Below, piece after piece: positions 8,420-16,510 of a stretch of DNA of 42,260 nucleotides. A program made the translations under genes and the position numbers. Under the pieces are notes generated by a model, which saw only the letters and a list, made by a program, of their open reading frames with translations, searched no databases and had not been told where the DNA came from. The DNA is from Aeromonas bestiarum. GTDB taxonomy: Bacteria > Pseudomonadota > Gammaproteobacteria > Enterobacterales > Aeromonadaceae. How positions within the stretch are numbered: the stretch's first letter is position 1; each line of letters begins with the position of its first letter. The stretch lies in assembly GCF_000819745.1 (NCBI RefSeq), contig NZ_CDDA01000035.1:1-42260 (forward strand), given 5' to 3'.

Positions 8420-9796
8420 ATGACAATCTGGACTCCGGACCTGACCCCCTTCGACGGCCCCCTCTATCTCAAGCTGGTGAAGGCCATAGAGCAGGCCATT
8501 CACGATGGCTCCCTGCCACCTCAGACCCGGCTGCCTACCCACAGGGCGCTGGCGGATCGGCTGGGGGTCACGGTCGGCACAATCACCCGCGCCTATGGGG
8601 AGGCGGAGCGACGCGGCCTGCTGGCCGCCAAGGTGGGACACGGCACCTGGGTCAAAGGCGCGGGCATGGATCCGGCCAACGAGTGGGTGATCCGCAAGGA
8701 GGAGGGGCACCGCATCGAGTTGTGGCAGAACCTGCCAGTGCAGCTGGACAGGGCCGCCATCATACGTCCCATGCTGGGGGAGCTGGCCGACGGGGATCTC
8801 AATGCCCTGCTCGGCTACGACAAGGAGGCGGGCCAGCCCGGCCAGCGCCAGCTCTTCATCGACTGGCTGGCCGAGCAGGGGGTGCACGGCAGCGAGGAGC
8901 GCCTGCTGTTCAGCCACGGCGCCCAGCACGGCATCATGCTCTCCCTGCTGGCCACCGGCTGCGTGGGAGAGACCATTTTGTGCGAAGGGCTCAGCTACCC
9001 CGGCATGCTGGGCAATGCCCGCCAGCTGAAGAATCAGGTGGTGGGACTGGCGATGGATGAAGAGGGGTTGCTCCCCGCCGCGCTGGAGGCCGCCTGCCGC
9101 ACGCGGCGAGCCAAGCTGCTCTACCTCACCCCCACGCTGCAAAATCCCACCACCGCCATCATGAGCCAGGCGCGGCGCGAGGCCGTCGTCGCCATCGCCC
9201 GCCGCCACGATCTGCTGATCATCGAGGATGACGTCAACGGCCTGCTGCCCAGTATCCCGGTGGCGCCCCTGATCAACCTGGCGCCGGAGCGGGTCATCTA
9301 TCTCGGCAGCCTGGCCAAGATTGCCTGCGGCGGCCTGCGGGTCGGCTTCGTGCTGGCGCCGCCCGCCCTGCGCAACGCCTTCGCCCAGGCGATGCGGCTG
9401 TCGAGCTGGATGGTGAGTCCGCTCTTGATCGAGCTGGCCTGCAAGCTGGTGAGCCAACGCCAGATCATGCCATTGGTCGAGCAGCAGCGGCAGATCCTGG
9501 CACGTCGCGGCGAGCTGCTTCGCCACCTGCTGCCGGGAGCCCGCTGGCAGGCGGGATCCATGCACGCCTGGCTGCCGCTGCCGGAGCCCTGGCGCAGCCA
9601 GGCGTTCGCCGAGGCGGCCAACGCCCTTGACGTCGGGGTGGCGAGCGGGGAACACTTCGCCGCCGGCCAGTTCGCCGCGCCACAAGGGGTACGGCTGAGC
9701 CTGAGCCAACCGGCCACGGATGCCCGCGTCGCCGAGGGGCTGGAGCGGCTGGCGCAGCTGCTGCGGGGCTCACCGCCCCCCAATCCCCTGCTATAG
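8420..9796 (+). CDS. MocR-type transcriptional regulator (GntR HTH + aminotransferase-like domain)
   Basis: A 458-aa regulator. Residues 10-80 form a GntR winged helix with RLPTHRALADRLGVTVGTITRAYGEAERRGLL. Residues 100-450 are a class I/II aminotransferase-like fold that binds pyridoxal phosphate; Lys300 in YLGSLAKIACGG is the probable PLP lysine, and LLIIEDDVNG carries the ring-binding Asp region. MocR proteins use this domain to sense PLP or amino-acid-PLP adducts. ATG 8420 lacks a good Shine-Dalgarno; starts further upstream would run through the promoter and palindrome. It is divergent from a LysE exporter, which it probably controls. Predicted effector: an amino acid exported by LysE. 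Confidence 0.9.
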   Translation: MTIWTPDLTPFDGPLYLKLVKAIEQAIHDGSLPPQTRLPTHRALADRLGVTVGTITRAYGEAERRGLLAAKVGHGTWVKGAGMDPANEWVIRKEEGHRIELWQNLPVQLDRAAIIRPMLGELADGDLNALLGYDKEAGQPGQRQLFIDWLAEQGVHGSEERLLFSHGAQHGIMLSLLATGCVGETILCEGLSYPGMLGNARQLKNQVVGLAMDEEGLLPAALEAACRTRRAKLLYLTPTLQNPTTAIMSQARREAVVAIARRHDLLIIEDDVNGLLPSIPVAPLINLAPERVIYLGSLAKIACGGLRVGFVLAPPALRNAFAQAMRLSSWMVSPLLIELACKLVSQRQIMPLVEQQRQILARRGELLRHLLPGARWQAGSMHAWLPLPEPWRSQAFAEAANALDVGVASGEHFAAGQFAAPQGVRLSLSQPATDARVAEGLERLAQLLRGSPPPNPLL

Positions 9797-9849
9797 TCAG
9801 CCACTGTTTGGCCCAATAAGCCCAGATCCGCGCGCTCGAAGGAGAGCCC

Positions 9850-10314
9850 ATGCACCCGACCCGCGTCTCACTCCTGCTCCTCACCCTGATGCTGGGGGGC
9901 TGTGCCTCGCCCGGTCATCAACAGCTGGGGGCCGCGCTGACCGGGCTGGAAGGGGAGCTGCAGCGGCTGGAGGAGGAGCTGGCGGCCATGAACGGCCTCC
10001 ATTACCAGAAGGCGATAGACGCACCGCTCAGCCTGCGCCGCGCGCTGGCCACCCCAGCCCAGACGCAAGAGGGCCTGCAGCCTGTGCAGCGCCAACTGCA
10101 GGATGGGCCGCGGCTCAATTACCACTACCGGCTGCCGGATGGCATGACGACCCTGCCCATCGACAACCCCTGCCTGCGTTACGAATTCGAGCTGCGCCAC
10201 CTGGGTCGCCTCGGCCAGCTTGCCCTCAGCTGGCAGGGCCGCGACGGCCAGGGTTCCCGCCTGATCCGCCAGAACGATTGTCCCTTCTCCGCCAAAGGCC
10301 CGGGTCTGCAGTAG
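9850..10314 (+). CDS. Putative lipoprotein of unknown function
   Basis: A 154-aa predicted lipoprotein. AAGGAG lies 6 nt before the ATG. The signal peptide has a hydrophobic core and lipobox LMLGGC, so Cys18 would be lipidated. Residues 25-50 look like a short coiled coil rich in Leu and Glu (LEGELQRLEEELAAM). The rest has two cysteines that could form a disulphide. I do not recognise the family. It starts 53 bp after mocR on the same strand and may be co-transcribed with the two genes that follow. Confidence 0.7.
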   Translation: MHPTRVSLLLLTLMLGGCASPGHQQLGAALTGLEGELQRLEEELAAMNGLHYQKAIDAPLSLRRALATPAQTQEGLQPVQRQLQDGPRLNYHYRLPDGMTTLPIDNPCLRYEFELRHLGRLGQLALSWQGRDGQGSRLIRQNDCPFSAKGPGLQ

Positions 10315-10411
10315 GCCAGGCACCTGCCCCTATGGTCAGTTGAAAGGGCTGGCCACATCTTGTAGCTTGCCCCCATCCCGTTCCCCCTGCCCCTGGCCGG
10401 AGATCTCCCCC

Positions 10412-12472
10412 ATGAAACTGCCCCCCCTGTGGCTGGCGCTGTGCAGCCTGCCCGTGCTGGCCTGCGGCCCGGATGGCTGCGAAACGCCGCTCACCCTGCA
10501 ACTGACCGCCGCCCAGTGCCATCTGAACGGACTGCCGTTTCTCTCCCCAGATAACGACACCCGCACCAATCTGGCCCTGCTGCTGGCCGATGAGCAGGCC
10601 TTCTCACTGCCCGACGGGGCCCTGCCCCTGCCCTTCACGGTCGATGCGCTGATAAGCCCGGCCGTCGGCGACACAGGGCCCGCCGGGCCGGATCCCCTGC
10701 TGGTACTGGCCACCTCGCTGGGTATAGACACCGCGACCACGGAAGCGGCCGTTACCCGGGCCAACAGCTGGAGCGAGGGGCGCTGCATCAGCAACAATCC
10801 CGTCTCGGCCGAAGCCTTCCTGCAGGCACTGGCGCAGACGCCGGCACTCACCGCCAACGATCGCAGCCAGCTGGCAAGCCAGCGGCTGGCCATGCTGGGT
10901 CAGTGCGGTCAGCCGCAGGATGCGGATCTGGGCACGGCTCAAGACCAAAGCAAGCCAGCGCCGCTGTCGCCCGCCGCCCAGGGTTTCGCCGACTACCTGA
11001 CCGCCAGCCAACACTTCTATCAGGGGGAGTTCGCACAGGCCGACGCCCTGTTTGCCGCCCTTGCCGGGCAGGACCAGCCCTGGCTGAAGGAGACGGCCGA
11101 TTACATGCGGATCCGGGTCGCCCTCAACCTGTCCCAGCAGAACGCCTTCGACGACTGGGGCACTCTGGATCGCAACCAGATTGACAAGGCCGCCGTGCAG
11201 CGCAGCGAGCAGCTCATCGGCGACTACCGCGCCCGCTACCCAAAGGGGCGCTATCTGGATTCCGCCACCGGGCTGCTGCGTCGGCTGGCCTGGTTCAAGG
11301 GAGACAAGGAGCTGCTGGCGAGTCGCTACCTGCAGGCGAGCCAACGACAGAGCGCGCCGGATCTGGTCAACGAGATCGATCTCAAGCTGCTGATGCAGCC
11401 CGGCTTCACCGGCTCGGCGGTCATGCCCATGCTGACCCTGGTGCAGGATCTGCGCCGGCTGCGGATCCATGACAGCTGGGATGAGTGGCAGCCGCTGCAA
11501 GCCGCCGAGCTGACGCAGCAGACCTCCCAGTTTGCCAGCAACCCGGCCTGGCTTGCCTATCTGCAGCAGGCGGAGCGTTACTACCTCGCCAAGGACTATG
11601 ACGCCGTGGTGGCGGCCGCCCCCGCGCTCGGCGCAGGCCCTCTGGATAACCTGGCCTTCAGTCAGCAGGTGTTGAAGGGGATGGCGCTGGCGGCCCGGCA
11701 AGCGTGGCCCGCCGCCGAACAACAGTGGCGCGCCCTGCTCGCCAACCAGCCGACCCCCTTGCAGGATCAGCTGTTGCAGCTGGCCCTGGCCATGACGCTG
11801 GAACGGGCCGGTCAGCTGGAGCAGATCTTCGCCAAGGAGAGCCCCATCAGGAGCGATCACTACCGCATTCCGCTGCTGGAATATGTGGCGCCCGCACCTC
11901 TGCTGCGCCGCATGGCCCGGGATGAACAGGCCTCCGACACCCTGCGCCAGCGCGCCAGCCATACCCTGAGCTACAAACAGCTGACCCATGGCGACTACCG
12001 GGGCTTCCTGCAGGATCTGGCGGGCAGCCCCGCCACGGCGCCGTTCGACTGGCAAGGCAGCCAGGATTACCAGTGCCCGGCCCTGACCTCGGTGGTCACC
12101 ACCCTGGCCGACAATCCCAGGTCGCCCAAGGCGCTCAACTGCCTGGGCGAGTTCTTCCTGGCGCAGGGGCTGGACTGGGATCCCCTGCTGTCACGCCCCG
12201 GGGCCGATACCCTGGCGGGCAGTCCGGATCTGTTTGCCGGCAAGCAGAGCAGCCGCCTCGACTGGTATCAGAGGGTCATTGCCAATCCCAAGGCCGCCAG
12301 GGAAGAGAAGGCCTACGCCCTCTATCGCGCCATCAACTGCTACGCCCCGAGCGGCAGCAACGGCTGTGGCAGTCAGCAGGTGTCCGTCAACCAGCGCAAG
12401 GCCTGGTTCAATACCCTCAAGCAGCAACACGGGACCAGCCAGTGGGCAAAGCAGCTCAAATATTACTGGTGA
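10412..12472 (+). CDS. Large secreted TPR-like protein, possible lipoprotein
   Basis: A 686-aa exported protein. ATG 10412 follows GGAGA and gives a signal peptide ending PVLAC, which could be a lipobox or a simple cleavage site. The mature part is alpha-helical with tetratricopeptide-like stretches, for example FYQGEFAQADALFAALAG and RARYPKGRYLDSATGLLRRL. These recall scaffold or assembly lipoproteins. Paired cysteines near the N- and C-termini suggest disulphides in the periplasm. Its last 31 nt overlap the start of the DUF3142 gene, a sign of translational coupling. Function unknown; an envelope assembly or scaffold role is only a guess from the repeat type. Confidence 0.72.
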   Translation: MKLPPLWLALCSLPVLACGPDGCETPLTLQLTAAQCHLNGLPFLSPDNDTRTNLALLLADEQAFSLPDGALPLPFTVDALISPAVGDTGPAGPDPLLVLATSLGIDTATTEAAVTRANSWSEGRCISNNPVSAEAFLQALAQTPALTANDRSQLASQRLAMLGQCGQPQDADLGTAQDQSKPAPLSPAAQGFADYLTASQHFYQGEFAQADALFAALAGQDQPWLKETADYMRIRVALNLSQQNAFDDWGTLDRNQIDKAAVQRSEQLIGDYRARYPKGRYLDSATGLLRRLAWFKGDKELLASRYLQASQRQSAPDLVNEIDLKLLMQPGFTGSAVMPMLTLVQDLRRLRIHDSWDEWQPLQAAELTQQTSQFASNPAWLAYLQQAERYYLAKDYDAVVAAAPALGAGPLDNLAFSQQVLKGMALAARQAWPAAEQQWRALLANQPTPLQDQLLQLALAMTLERAGQLEQIFAKESPIRSDHYRIPLLEYVAPAPLLRRMARDEQASDTLRQRASHTLSYKQLTHGDYRGFLQDLAGSPATAPFDWQGSQDYQCPALTSVVTTLADNPRSPKALNCLGEFFLAQGLDWDPLLSRPGADTLAGSPDLFAGKQSSRLDWYQRVIANPKAAREEKAYALYRAINCYAPSGSNGCGSQQVSVNQRKAWFNTLKQQHGTSQWAKQLKYYW

Positions 12473-13167
12473 TGCTGGCCCTGCTCGGCACGGATGCCGG
12501 GGCCGCCGTCGAAGCGAGCCAGTATCGGCAGTTCTGGCTGTGGGCCGGGGTCAGACCCCAGCCAGTGCTGCAACAGGCCGAGCGGCTCTATCTGCATCAG
12601 GGCGAGATAGGCCCGCTCGATGCGCGCCAGCCCCTGCGTTTTCAGGGGCAGGGCATAGCGCCGAGCAAGCTGCCCGTCGGCGAGCTGTGGCTCGCCTATC
12701 GGGTGGAGCGGCTCGACTGGGATGCCAGACTGCTGCAGAACCTCGAAAACCAGCTGGCAGCCTGGCAGCGAAAGGGCAATAAAGTGCGCGGCATCCAGAT
12801 AGATTTCGATGCCCGCACCCATCGGCTGGACGACTATGGCCAGTTCCTGCGCCAGCTGCGACGCCAACTGCCCGCCCGCTACGCCATCAGCATCACTGGC
12901 CTGCTGGACTGGACCCGTACCGGCGACATAGGGGAGCTGAACGCGCTGGCCGGGGTGATCGACGAGATGGTGGTACAGACTTATCGGGGTCGCAGGACAG
13001 AACCCGGCTACGCCCGCTATCTGCAGGCACTGCACCGGCTGACCCTGCCGTTCAAGCTGGGACTGGCCCAGGGGGGAGAGTGGGATCCCGCCTGGGAAAC
13101 GAGATTGGCGCAGACCCCCGCCTATGGGGGGGTTGTGGTCTTTCTCATCAATCCTCCACTATCTTGA
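12442..13167 (+). CDS. DUF3142 domain-containing secreted protein
   Basis: A 241-aa protein. I chose GTG 12442 because it gives a proper signal peptide (GKAAQILLVMLALLG, cleavage near GAA), whereas ATG 12472 would cut the signal in half. The mature protein begins with the FWLWAGV block typical of DUF3142. It contains VRGIQIDFDARTHRLDDYGQFL, a beta-strand ending in acidic residues that looks like a TIM-barrel glycosidase-type active site, and later YAISITGLLDW and VVQTYRG. This suggests a polysaccharide-acting or barrel-fold enzyme, but no activity is established to my knowledge. It overlaps the TPR-like gene by 31 nt, so the two products probably act together. Confidence 0.75.
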   Translation: MGKAAQILLVMLALLGTDAGAAVEASQYRQFWLWAGVRPQPVLQQAERLYLHQGEIGPLDARQPLRFQGQGIAPSKLPVGELWLAYRVERLDWDARLLQNLENQLAAWQRKGNKVRGIQIDFDARTHRLDDYGQFLRQLRRQLPARYAISITGLLDWTRTGDIGELNALAGVIDEMVVQTYRGRRTEPGYARYLQALHRLTLPFKLGLAQGGEWDPAWETRLAQTPAYGGVVVFLINPPLS

Positions 13168-13179
13168 CCGGAGGAGGGA

Positions 13180-13208
13180 TTGACCCGGGCTCGTGGCTGG
13201 GCGATAAC
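13180..13208 (+). promoter_or_regulatory. Candidate sigma-70 promoter for the degenerate-receiver protein
   Basis: TTGACC, a 17-bp spacer and GATAAC, about 70 bp before the gene's start. Confidence 0.55.
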
Positions 13209-13278
13209 ATTAGCTCTTTTTGAATCCGGTTGCGTGCCATACTTCCTCGTACTGTGATCCCGCAAAGGAGTGCCAAGG

Positions 13279-14904
13279 ATGCAGATCCTGTTGATCGAAG
13301 ACGATGCCATGCTCAGCTCGGCCCTCTCCAAGGGGCTGAATGAGCACGGTATTGCGCCATCCCAACTGATCCACTGCAAAGAGCTCACCACCCTGCCCAC
13401 CCTGCTGCGTCAGCAGTCGTTCGATGCCGTCATCTGCCGCCAGTATCGCCATCAGGCTCGCGAAGGGATCCGCCTGCTGCAGGAGGCGCACTATCTGGGC
13501 TTGCTCGAACCGGGCTGCGTGCTGTTGTTGCTGGATGAGGATCACGATCCGCTCCAGTATCCCCCCTCGGATCTCTACTTCCCGCTGCACCTGCCCATGC
13601 CGTTCACCGCAGAGCAGCTGACGCTCTGCCTGCGCGATCTGGTGCTGCTGACCGGGCTGACCCGCCCCCTGCCCGCCCCGATGAAGCTGAGGGAGTGGCA
13701 TATCGGCTGCGCCCTGTGTGAAGACCTGCTCTATCAGCAACAGAAGCACAAGGAGCTGGGCCCGCTGCTGGACAGGGTCAAGGGCTACATGTTGCTGCAG
13801 CAGCAGGATCACTTCCACGCCACCCAGCACTATGCCATGTGTACCACGGAACACGACGCCTGGTGGCCGCGCAAGGGCCTGATCCACTCACTGCTGGGAT
13901 TGAACAAGCTGGACAGCGCGCGCAAGGATCTGGCCCGCAATCAGGAGCGGCTGCCACCCAGCATACAGCTGGAGCTGATGCTGGCCTGCCTGCTGCACGA
14001 GTCACAGTGGGAATCTGCCTGGGAGGTGCTCAACCAGTTGCTGCACAAGCAACCCTGGCAGCCCGAGTGGCGCCAGGCCGCCATCCTCTTGGCCCTGCTG
14101 CTCAAAGACGAGGGGAAGGCGCTCGAACAGGCCAACGCCCTCAGCCTGCGCTTCTTTTCCGAACACAAATTCCGGATATCCATCGAGAATTTCATTCTGA
14201 ACGCCAGTCTGGCGGTGATCTGGCACTACCCCACGGCGGCCCGGATCAGCGCGTTGCAGCAGGAGTATCAGTACCTCAGTCAGGCCGTGACCCTGCGCGC
14301 CCATGAGGATGCCTTGCTGCAGGCCTTGATGCTGAGCCTGGATTACCGCTTCGACGAGGCCCTGGTGCTGCTGGCAAGACACCCGCCGGAGACGGCGCGG
14401 GACAATCACCTCAACCAGCTGCTCGGTTTTGCCGTCAGCCAGTTCTGCGGCCTGCCCCACCACGCCCAGCGCTACCTGACGCAGCTCAGCCAGTATCAGG
14501 CCAGGGTGGCACCGTCCCCCCTGCTCCAGCAGCTGTTCAAGCAGGTGGTCACAGACCAGATGCAACAGCTGGAGCGCCGTGAACAGCGGCTGACCTATCT
14601 GCGCCAGGAGCGGCAGAGAGCGACAGTGGCCGGCCAGCATCAGCTCGCCGTACAGTACGCCCTGACCCTGCAGGAGGAGTTTCCGGCGCTGCCCGGCGAT
14701 GCCTGGCAACTGCTTGAGTTGCTGCAACTGTGCTGGCCCGCCGGCATGCCGGCCCCCAAGGTGGCGCTGCTGGTCGACCGGCTGGAGCGGCGCCTGACTC
14801 ACAGCGCCTCCTTCATGGAGCACCATGCGGCGGCGTACCAGAAGACGCTGCAGCAGATCAGGTTACACCTGAACCCCAGATTGCCCAGCACGCCCCCCAA
14901 CTGA
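13279..14904 (+). CDS. Response-regulator-like protein with degenerate receiver and TPR-like region
   Basis: A 541-aa cytosolic protein; ATG 13279 follows AAGGAG. Residues 1-120 have the receiver fold: QILLIEDDAML gives the acid pocket (D8, D9). However, the phospho-acceptor position after the third strand (FDAVICRQYRH) has Arg/Gln in place of Asp, and the conserved Lys before Pro-Phe is Met107 (LPMPFT). It therefore probably cannot be phosphorylated in the usual way. Residues 180-530 are helical repeats of TPR character. The layout recalls the receiver-TPR protein VieB of Vibrio cholerae, which is a regulator by binding. No kinase gene is adjacent. It is convergent with the NSS transporter. 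Confidence 0.8.
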   Translation: MQILLIEDDAMLSSALSKGLNEHGIAPSQLIHCKELTTLPTLLRQQSFDAVICRQYRHQAREGIRLLQEAHYLGLLEPGCVLLLLDEDHDPLQYPPSDLYFPLHLPMPFTAEQLTLCLRDLVLLTGLTRPLPAPMKLREWHIGCALCEDLLYQQQKHKELGPLLDRVKGYMLLQQQDHFHATQHYAMCTTEHDAWWPRKGLIHSLLGLNKLDSARKDLARNQERLPPSIQLELMLACLLHESQWESAWEVLNQLLHKQPWQPEWRQAAILLALLLKDEGKALEQANALSLRFFSEHKFRISIENFILNASLAVIWHYPTAARISALQQEYQYLSQAVTLRAHEDALLQALMLSLDYRFDEALVLLARHPPETARDNHLNQLLGFAVSQFCGLPHHAQRYLTQLSQYQARVAPSPLLQQLFKQVVTDQMQQLERREQRLTYLRQERQRATVAGQHQLAVQYALTLQEEFPALPGDAWQLLELLQLCWPAGMPAPKVALLVDRLERRLTHSASFMEHHAAAYQKTLQQIRLHLNPRLPSTPPN

Positions 14905-14923
14905 GCCCGACACAGGTCGGGCT
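14904..14923. terminator. Shared stem-loop between convergent genes
   Basis: Stem AGCCCGAC / GTCGGGCT (8 bp) with loop ACAG, directly after the stop of the receiver-TPR gene and 28 bp before the end of the convergent NSS gene. The T tail is weak in both directions. Confidence 0.65.
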
Positions 14924-14951
14924 TCACTCAGATGCCGAGATAGAGCCCGGC

Positions 14952-16265
14952 TTACAGCAGGCCCCGCACCAAGATACCGGCGATCAGCAGCGGCGCTACC
15001 AGACGCCAGCACCAGAGCAGGCCGAAGCGCAGCAGCGGAGAGAGGCCGGCGGGCAATATGCTGTCTCCCAGTCGCCAGCCCAGCAGCAGGGTCAGCACCA
15101 GGCCGAACAGCGGCATCATCAGGTTGGAGGTGAGGTAGTCCAGCAGATCGAAAATCGTCTTGCCAAACAGGGTCAGCTCGCTCCAGGGACCGAACGACAG
15201 GCTGACCGGGATGCCGGAGGCCATGATCAGCAGGGTCAGCACCCGGCAGGCGCCACGGCGGGACCAGCCCCACTCCTCGGTGGTGAAGCGCACCAGATGC
15301 TCCAGCATGGAGATGGAGGAGGAGAGCGCCGCCACCAGCAACAACAGGAAGAACACCACTCCCAGCCCCTGACCAAACGGCAGATGGCTGAACACGGCGG
15401 GCATGGTCATGAAGGTGAGCCCTGGCCCGGCGGTCGGGTCAATACCCGTGGACGCCAGCGCCGGGAAGATCATCAGCCCCGCCAGCACAGAGATGAGGCT
15501 CGCCAGCGTCACCACCCAGACCCCGGAGCGCAGCACACCCTCGCTGCTCGGCAGGTAGGCGCCATAGGTGGTGTGCACCCCAAGGCCGATGGAGAGGGAG
15601 AAGAAGGCCAGCCCCAGCGCATCCAGCACGCTCTGGCCGGTCAGCATGGAGAAGTCCGGCAGCAGCAATTGACGCACCCCGGCCATGGAGCCGGGCATGG
15701 AGAGCCCCACCGCCACCAGCAGCAACATCATGATGAACAAGGCCGGCATCATCCAGCGCAGCGCCCGCTCCACTCCCTTCTGAATGCCCCCCTGCACGAA
15801 CCACCAGGTCAGCCCGGCAAACACCAGATGGGTCAGCACGGGCCACCAGGGGTCACTGACATAGCCATTGAACAGGGCGGTCAGCGCCGAACCCTCGCTC
15901 AGGTTGAGCTTGCCCGCCACAGCCAGCGCCGCATAGCCCACGGTCCAGCCGCCGACCACGCTGTAGAAGCTGTAGATGAAGAAGCCGCACAATATCCCCA
16001 TGTAGCCCATCCAGCGCCAGTTAGGCCCCACCAGCTTGTTGAAGGCGCCGAGCACCCCGCGCTGGCTGCGGCTGCCGAGCAGGGTCTCCCCCACCAGCAC
16101 GGCCACCCCCAGGGTGAAGCTGAACAGCAGGAACACCAGCAGGAAGGCACCGCCGCCATTGGTGGCCGTCACATAGGGAAACTTCCAGATGGCGCCGAGG
16201 CCGATGGCCGTGCCGGCCGCCGCCAACACATGACCGAGACGGGAAGACCACTGAACCTGGCTCAT
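14952..16265 (-). CDS. Sodium-dependent transporter of the NSS (SNF) family, copy 1
   Basis: A 437-aa inner-membrane symporter with about 11 helices. The family couples sodium influx to amino-acid uptake (LeuT, MhsT, TnaT, Tyt1). The first-helix signature GLGAIWKFPYVTATNGGGAF, with the unwound glycines of the substrate and sodium site, is intact. Later blocks are SFYSVVGGW, GLAFFSLSIGLGVHTTYGAYL and SGIPVSLSFGPWSELTLFGKTIFD. ATG 16265 follows GGAGGTTGT. Strong identity to the second NSS gene (17534-18847, the same 437 aa) shows duplication. A terminator and a Phe/Trp-rich leader frame lie just upstream (16330-16510) in the arrangement of a transcription attenuator. This points to an aromatic amino acid, probably phenylalanine, as substrate. 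Confidence 0.93.
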   Translation of the reverse strand: MSQVQWSSRLGHVLAAAGTAIGLGAIWKFPYVTATNGGGAFLLVFLLFSFTLGVAVLVGETLLGSRSQRGVLGAFNKLVGPNWRWMGYMGILCGFFIYSFYSVVGGWTVGYAALAVAGKLNLSEGSALTALFNGYVSDPWWPVLTHLVFAGLTWWFVQGGIQKGVERALRWMMPALFIMMLLLVAVGLSMPGSMAGVRQLLLPDFSMLTGQSVLDALGLAFFSLSIGLGVHTTYGAYLPSSEGVLRSGVWVVTLASLISVLAGLMIFPALASTGIDPTAGPGLTFMTMPAVFSHLPFGQGLGVVFFLLLLVAALSSSISMLEHLVRFTTEEWGWSRRGACRVLTLLIMASGIPVSLSFGPWSELTLFGKTIFDLLDYLTSNLMMPLFGLVLTLLLGWRLGDSILPAGLSPLLRFGLLWCWRLVAPLLIAGILVRGLL

Positions 16266-16329
16266 ACAACCTCCGGGGAAGACAACATCGAATCGATACT
16301 CCATGGCTGACAACACAATACGTAACAAC

Positions 16330-16458
16330 AAAAAAGGCCGCCTGGTGGCGACCTTTGCAATGAACATTCAGACAAACTGCGCGTGCAAGGTCACCTCTCT
16401 TGCGAGCTAAAAAATCGGCCGGACAGCGCGAAAATCGGTGACATGAATAGGGTGACCT
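16330..16458 (-). promoter_or_regulatory. Predicted transcription attenuator of the NSS transporter
   Basis: Four segments in transcript order can pair in three alternative ways. Segment 1 (16458-16451, AGGTCACC) is the exact complement of the start of segment 2 (16396-16384, AGGTGACCTTGCA), which covers the leader stop codon. Segment 2 pairs over 12 bp, with one bulge and one G-U, with segment 3 (16359-16347, TGCAAAGGTCGCC). Segment 3 pairs over 10 bp with segment 4 (16342-16333, GGCGGCCTTT), a hairpin with a 4-nt loop followed by six T. A ribosome halted at the Phe-Phe codons (16414-16409) would leave segment 2 free to form the antiterminator. A ribosome at the stop codon would cover it, and the terminator would form. 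Confidence 0.75.
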
Positions 16459-16510
16459 GAACGCCAAAAAGGAGCCACAGCCTAAACCATGGAAAGAAAA
16501 ATTGACACAT
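16391..16510 (-). CDS. Phe/Trp-rich leader peptide of the NSS attenuator
   Basis: A reading frame of 39 codons from ATG 16510 contains nine Phe and two Trp, with runs FFF (4-6), PWF (7-9) and FF (33-34). A shorter version from ATG 16444 has 17 codons with three Phe, including the same FF pair, and AGGT upstream. Such enrichment is typical of attenuator leaders such as those of pheA and pheST. The stop codon (16391-16393) lies inside the segment that can pair with the terminator arm. The frame stays open further upstream, so the true start is unresolved, and neither ATG has a strong ribosome-binding site. A weak TATCAA box (-10) sits near 16516. Confidence 0.6.
   Translation of the reverse strand: MCQFFFPWFRLWLLFGVQVTLFMSPIFALSGRFFSSQER

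Noticed and set aside
10604..12055. A 483-codon minus-strand ORF inside the TPR-like gene
   Set aside because: Its Gln/Gly/His/Arg-rich translation is typical of an antisense frame; the plus-strand gene has a signal peptide and helical repeats.
14730..16310. A long plus-strand ORF opposite NSS copy 1, and 17615-18829 opposite copy 2
   Set aside because: Both are His/Gln-rich antisense translations of transporter genes whose membrane helices and motifs are clear.
16266..16367. Extension of the NSS copy 1 protein upstream to position 16367
   Set aside because: The frame is open, but the added residues come from the terminator hairpin and T run. ATG 16265 has a good ribosome-binding site and matches the paralogue's start.
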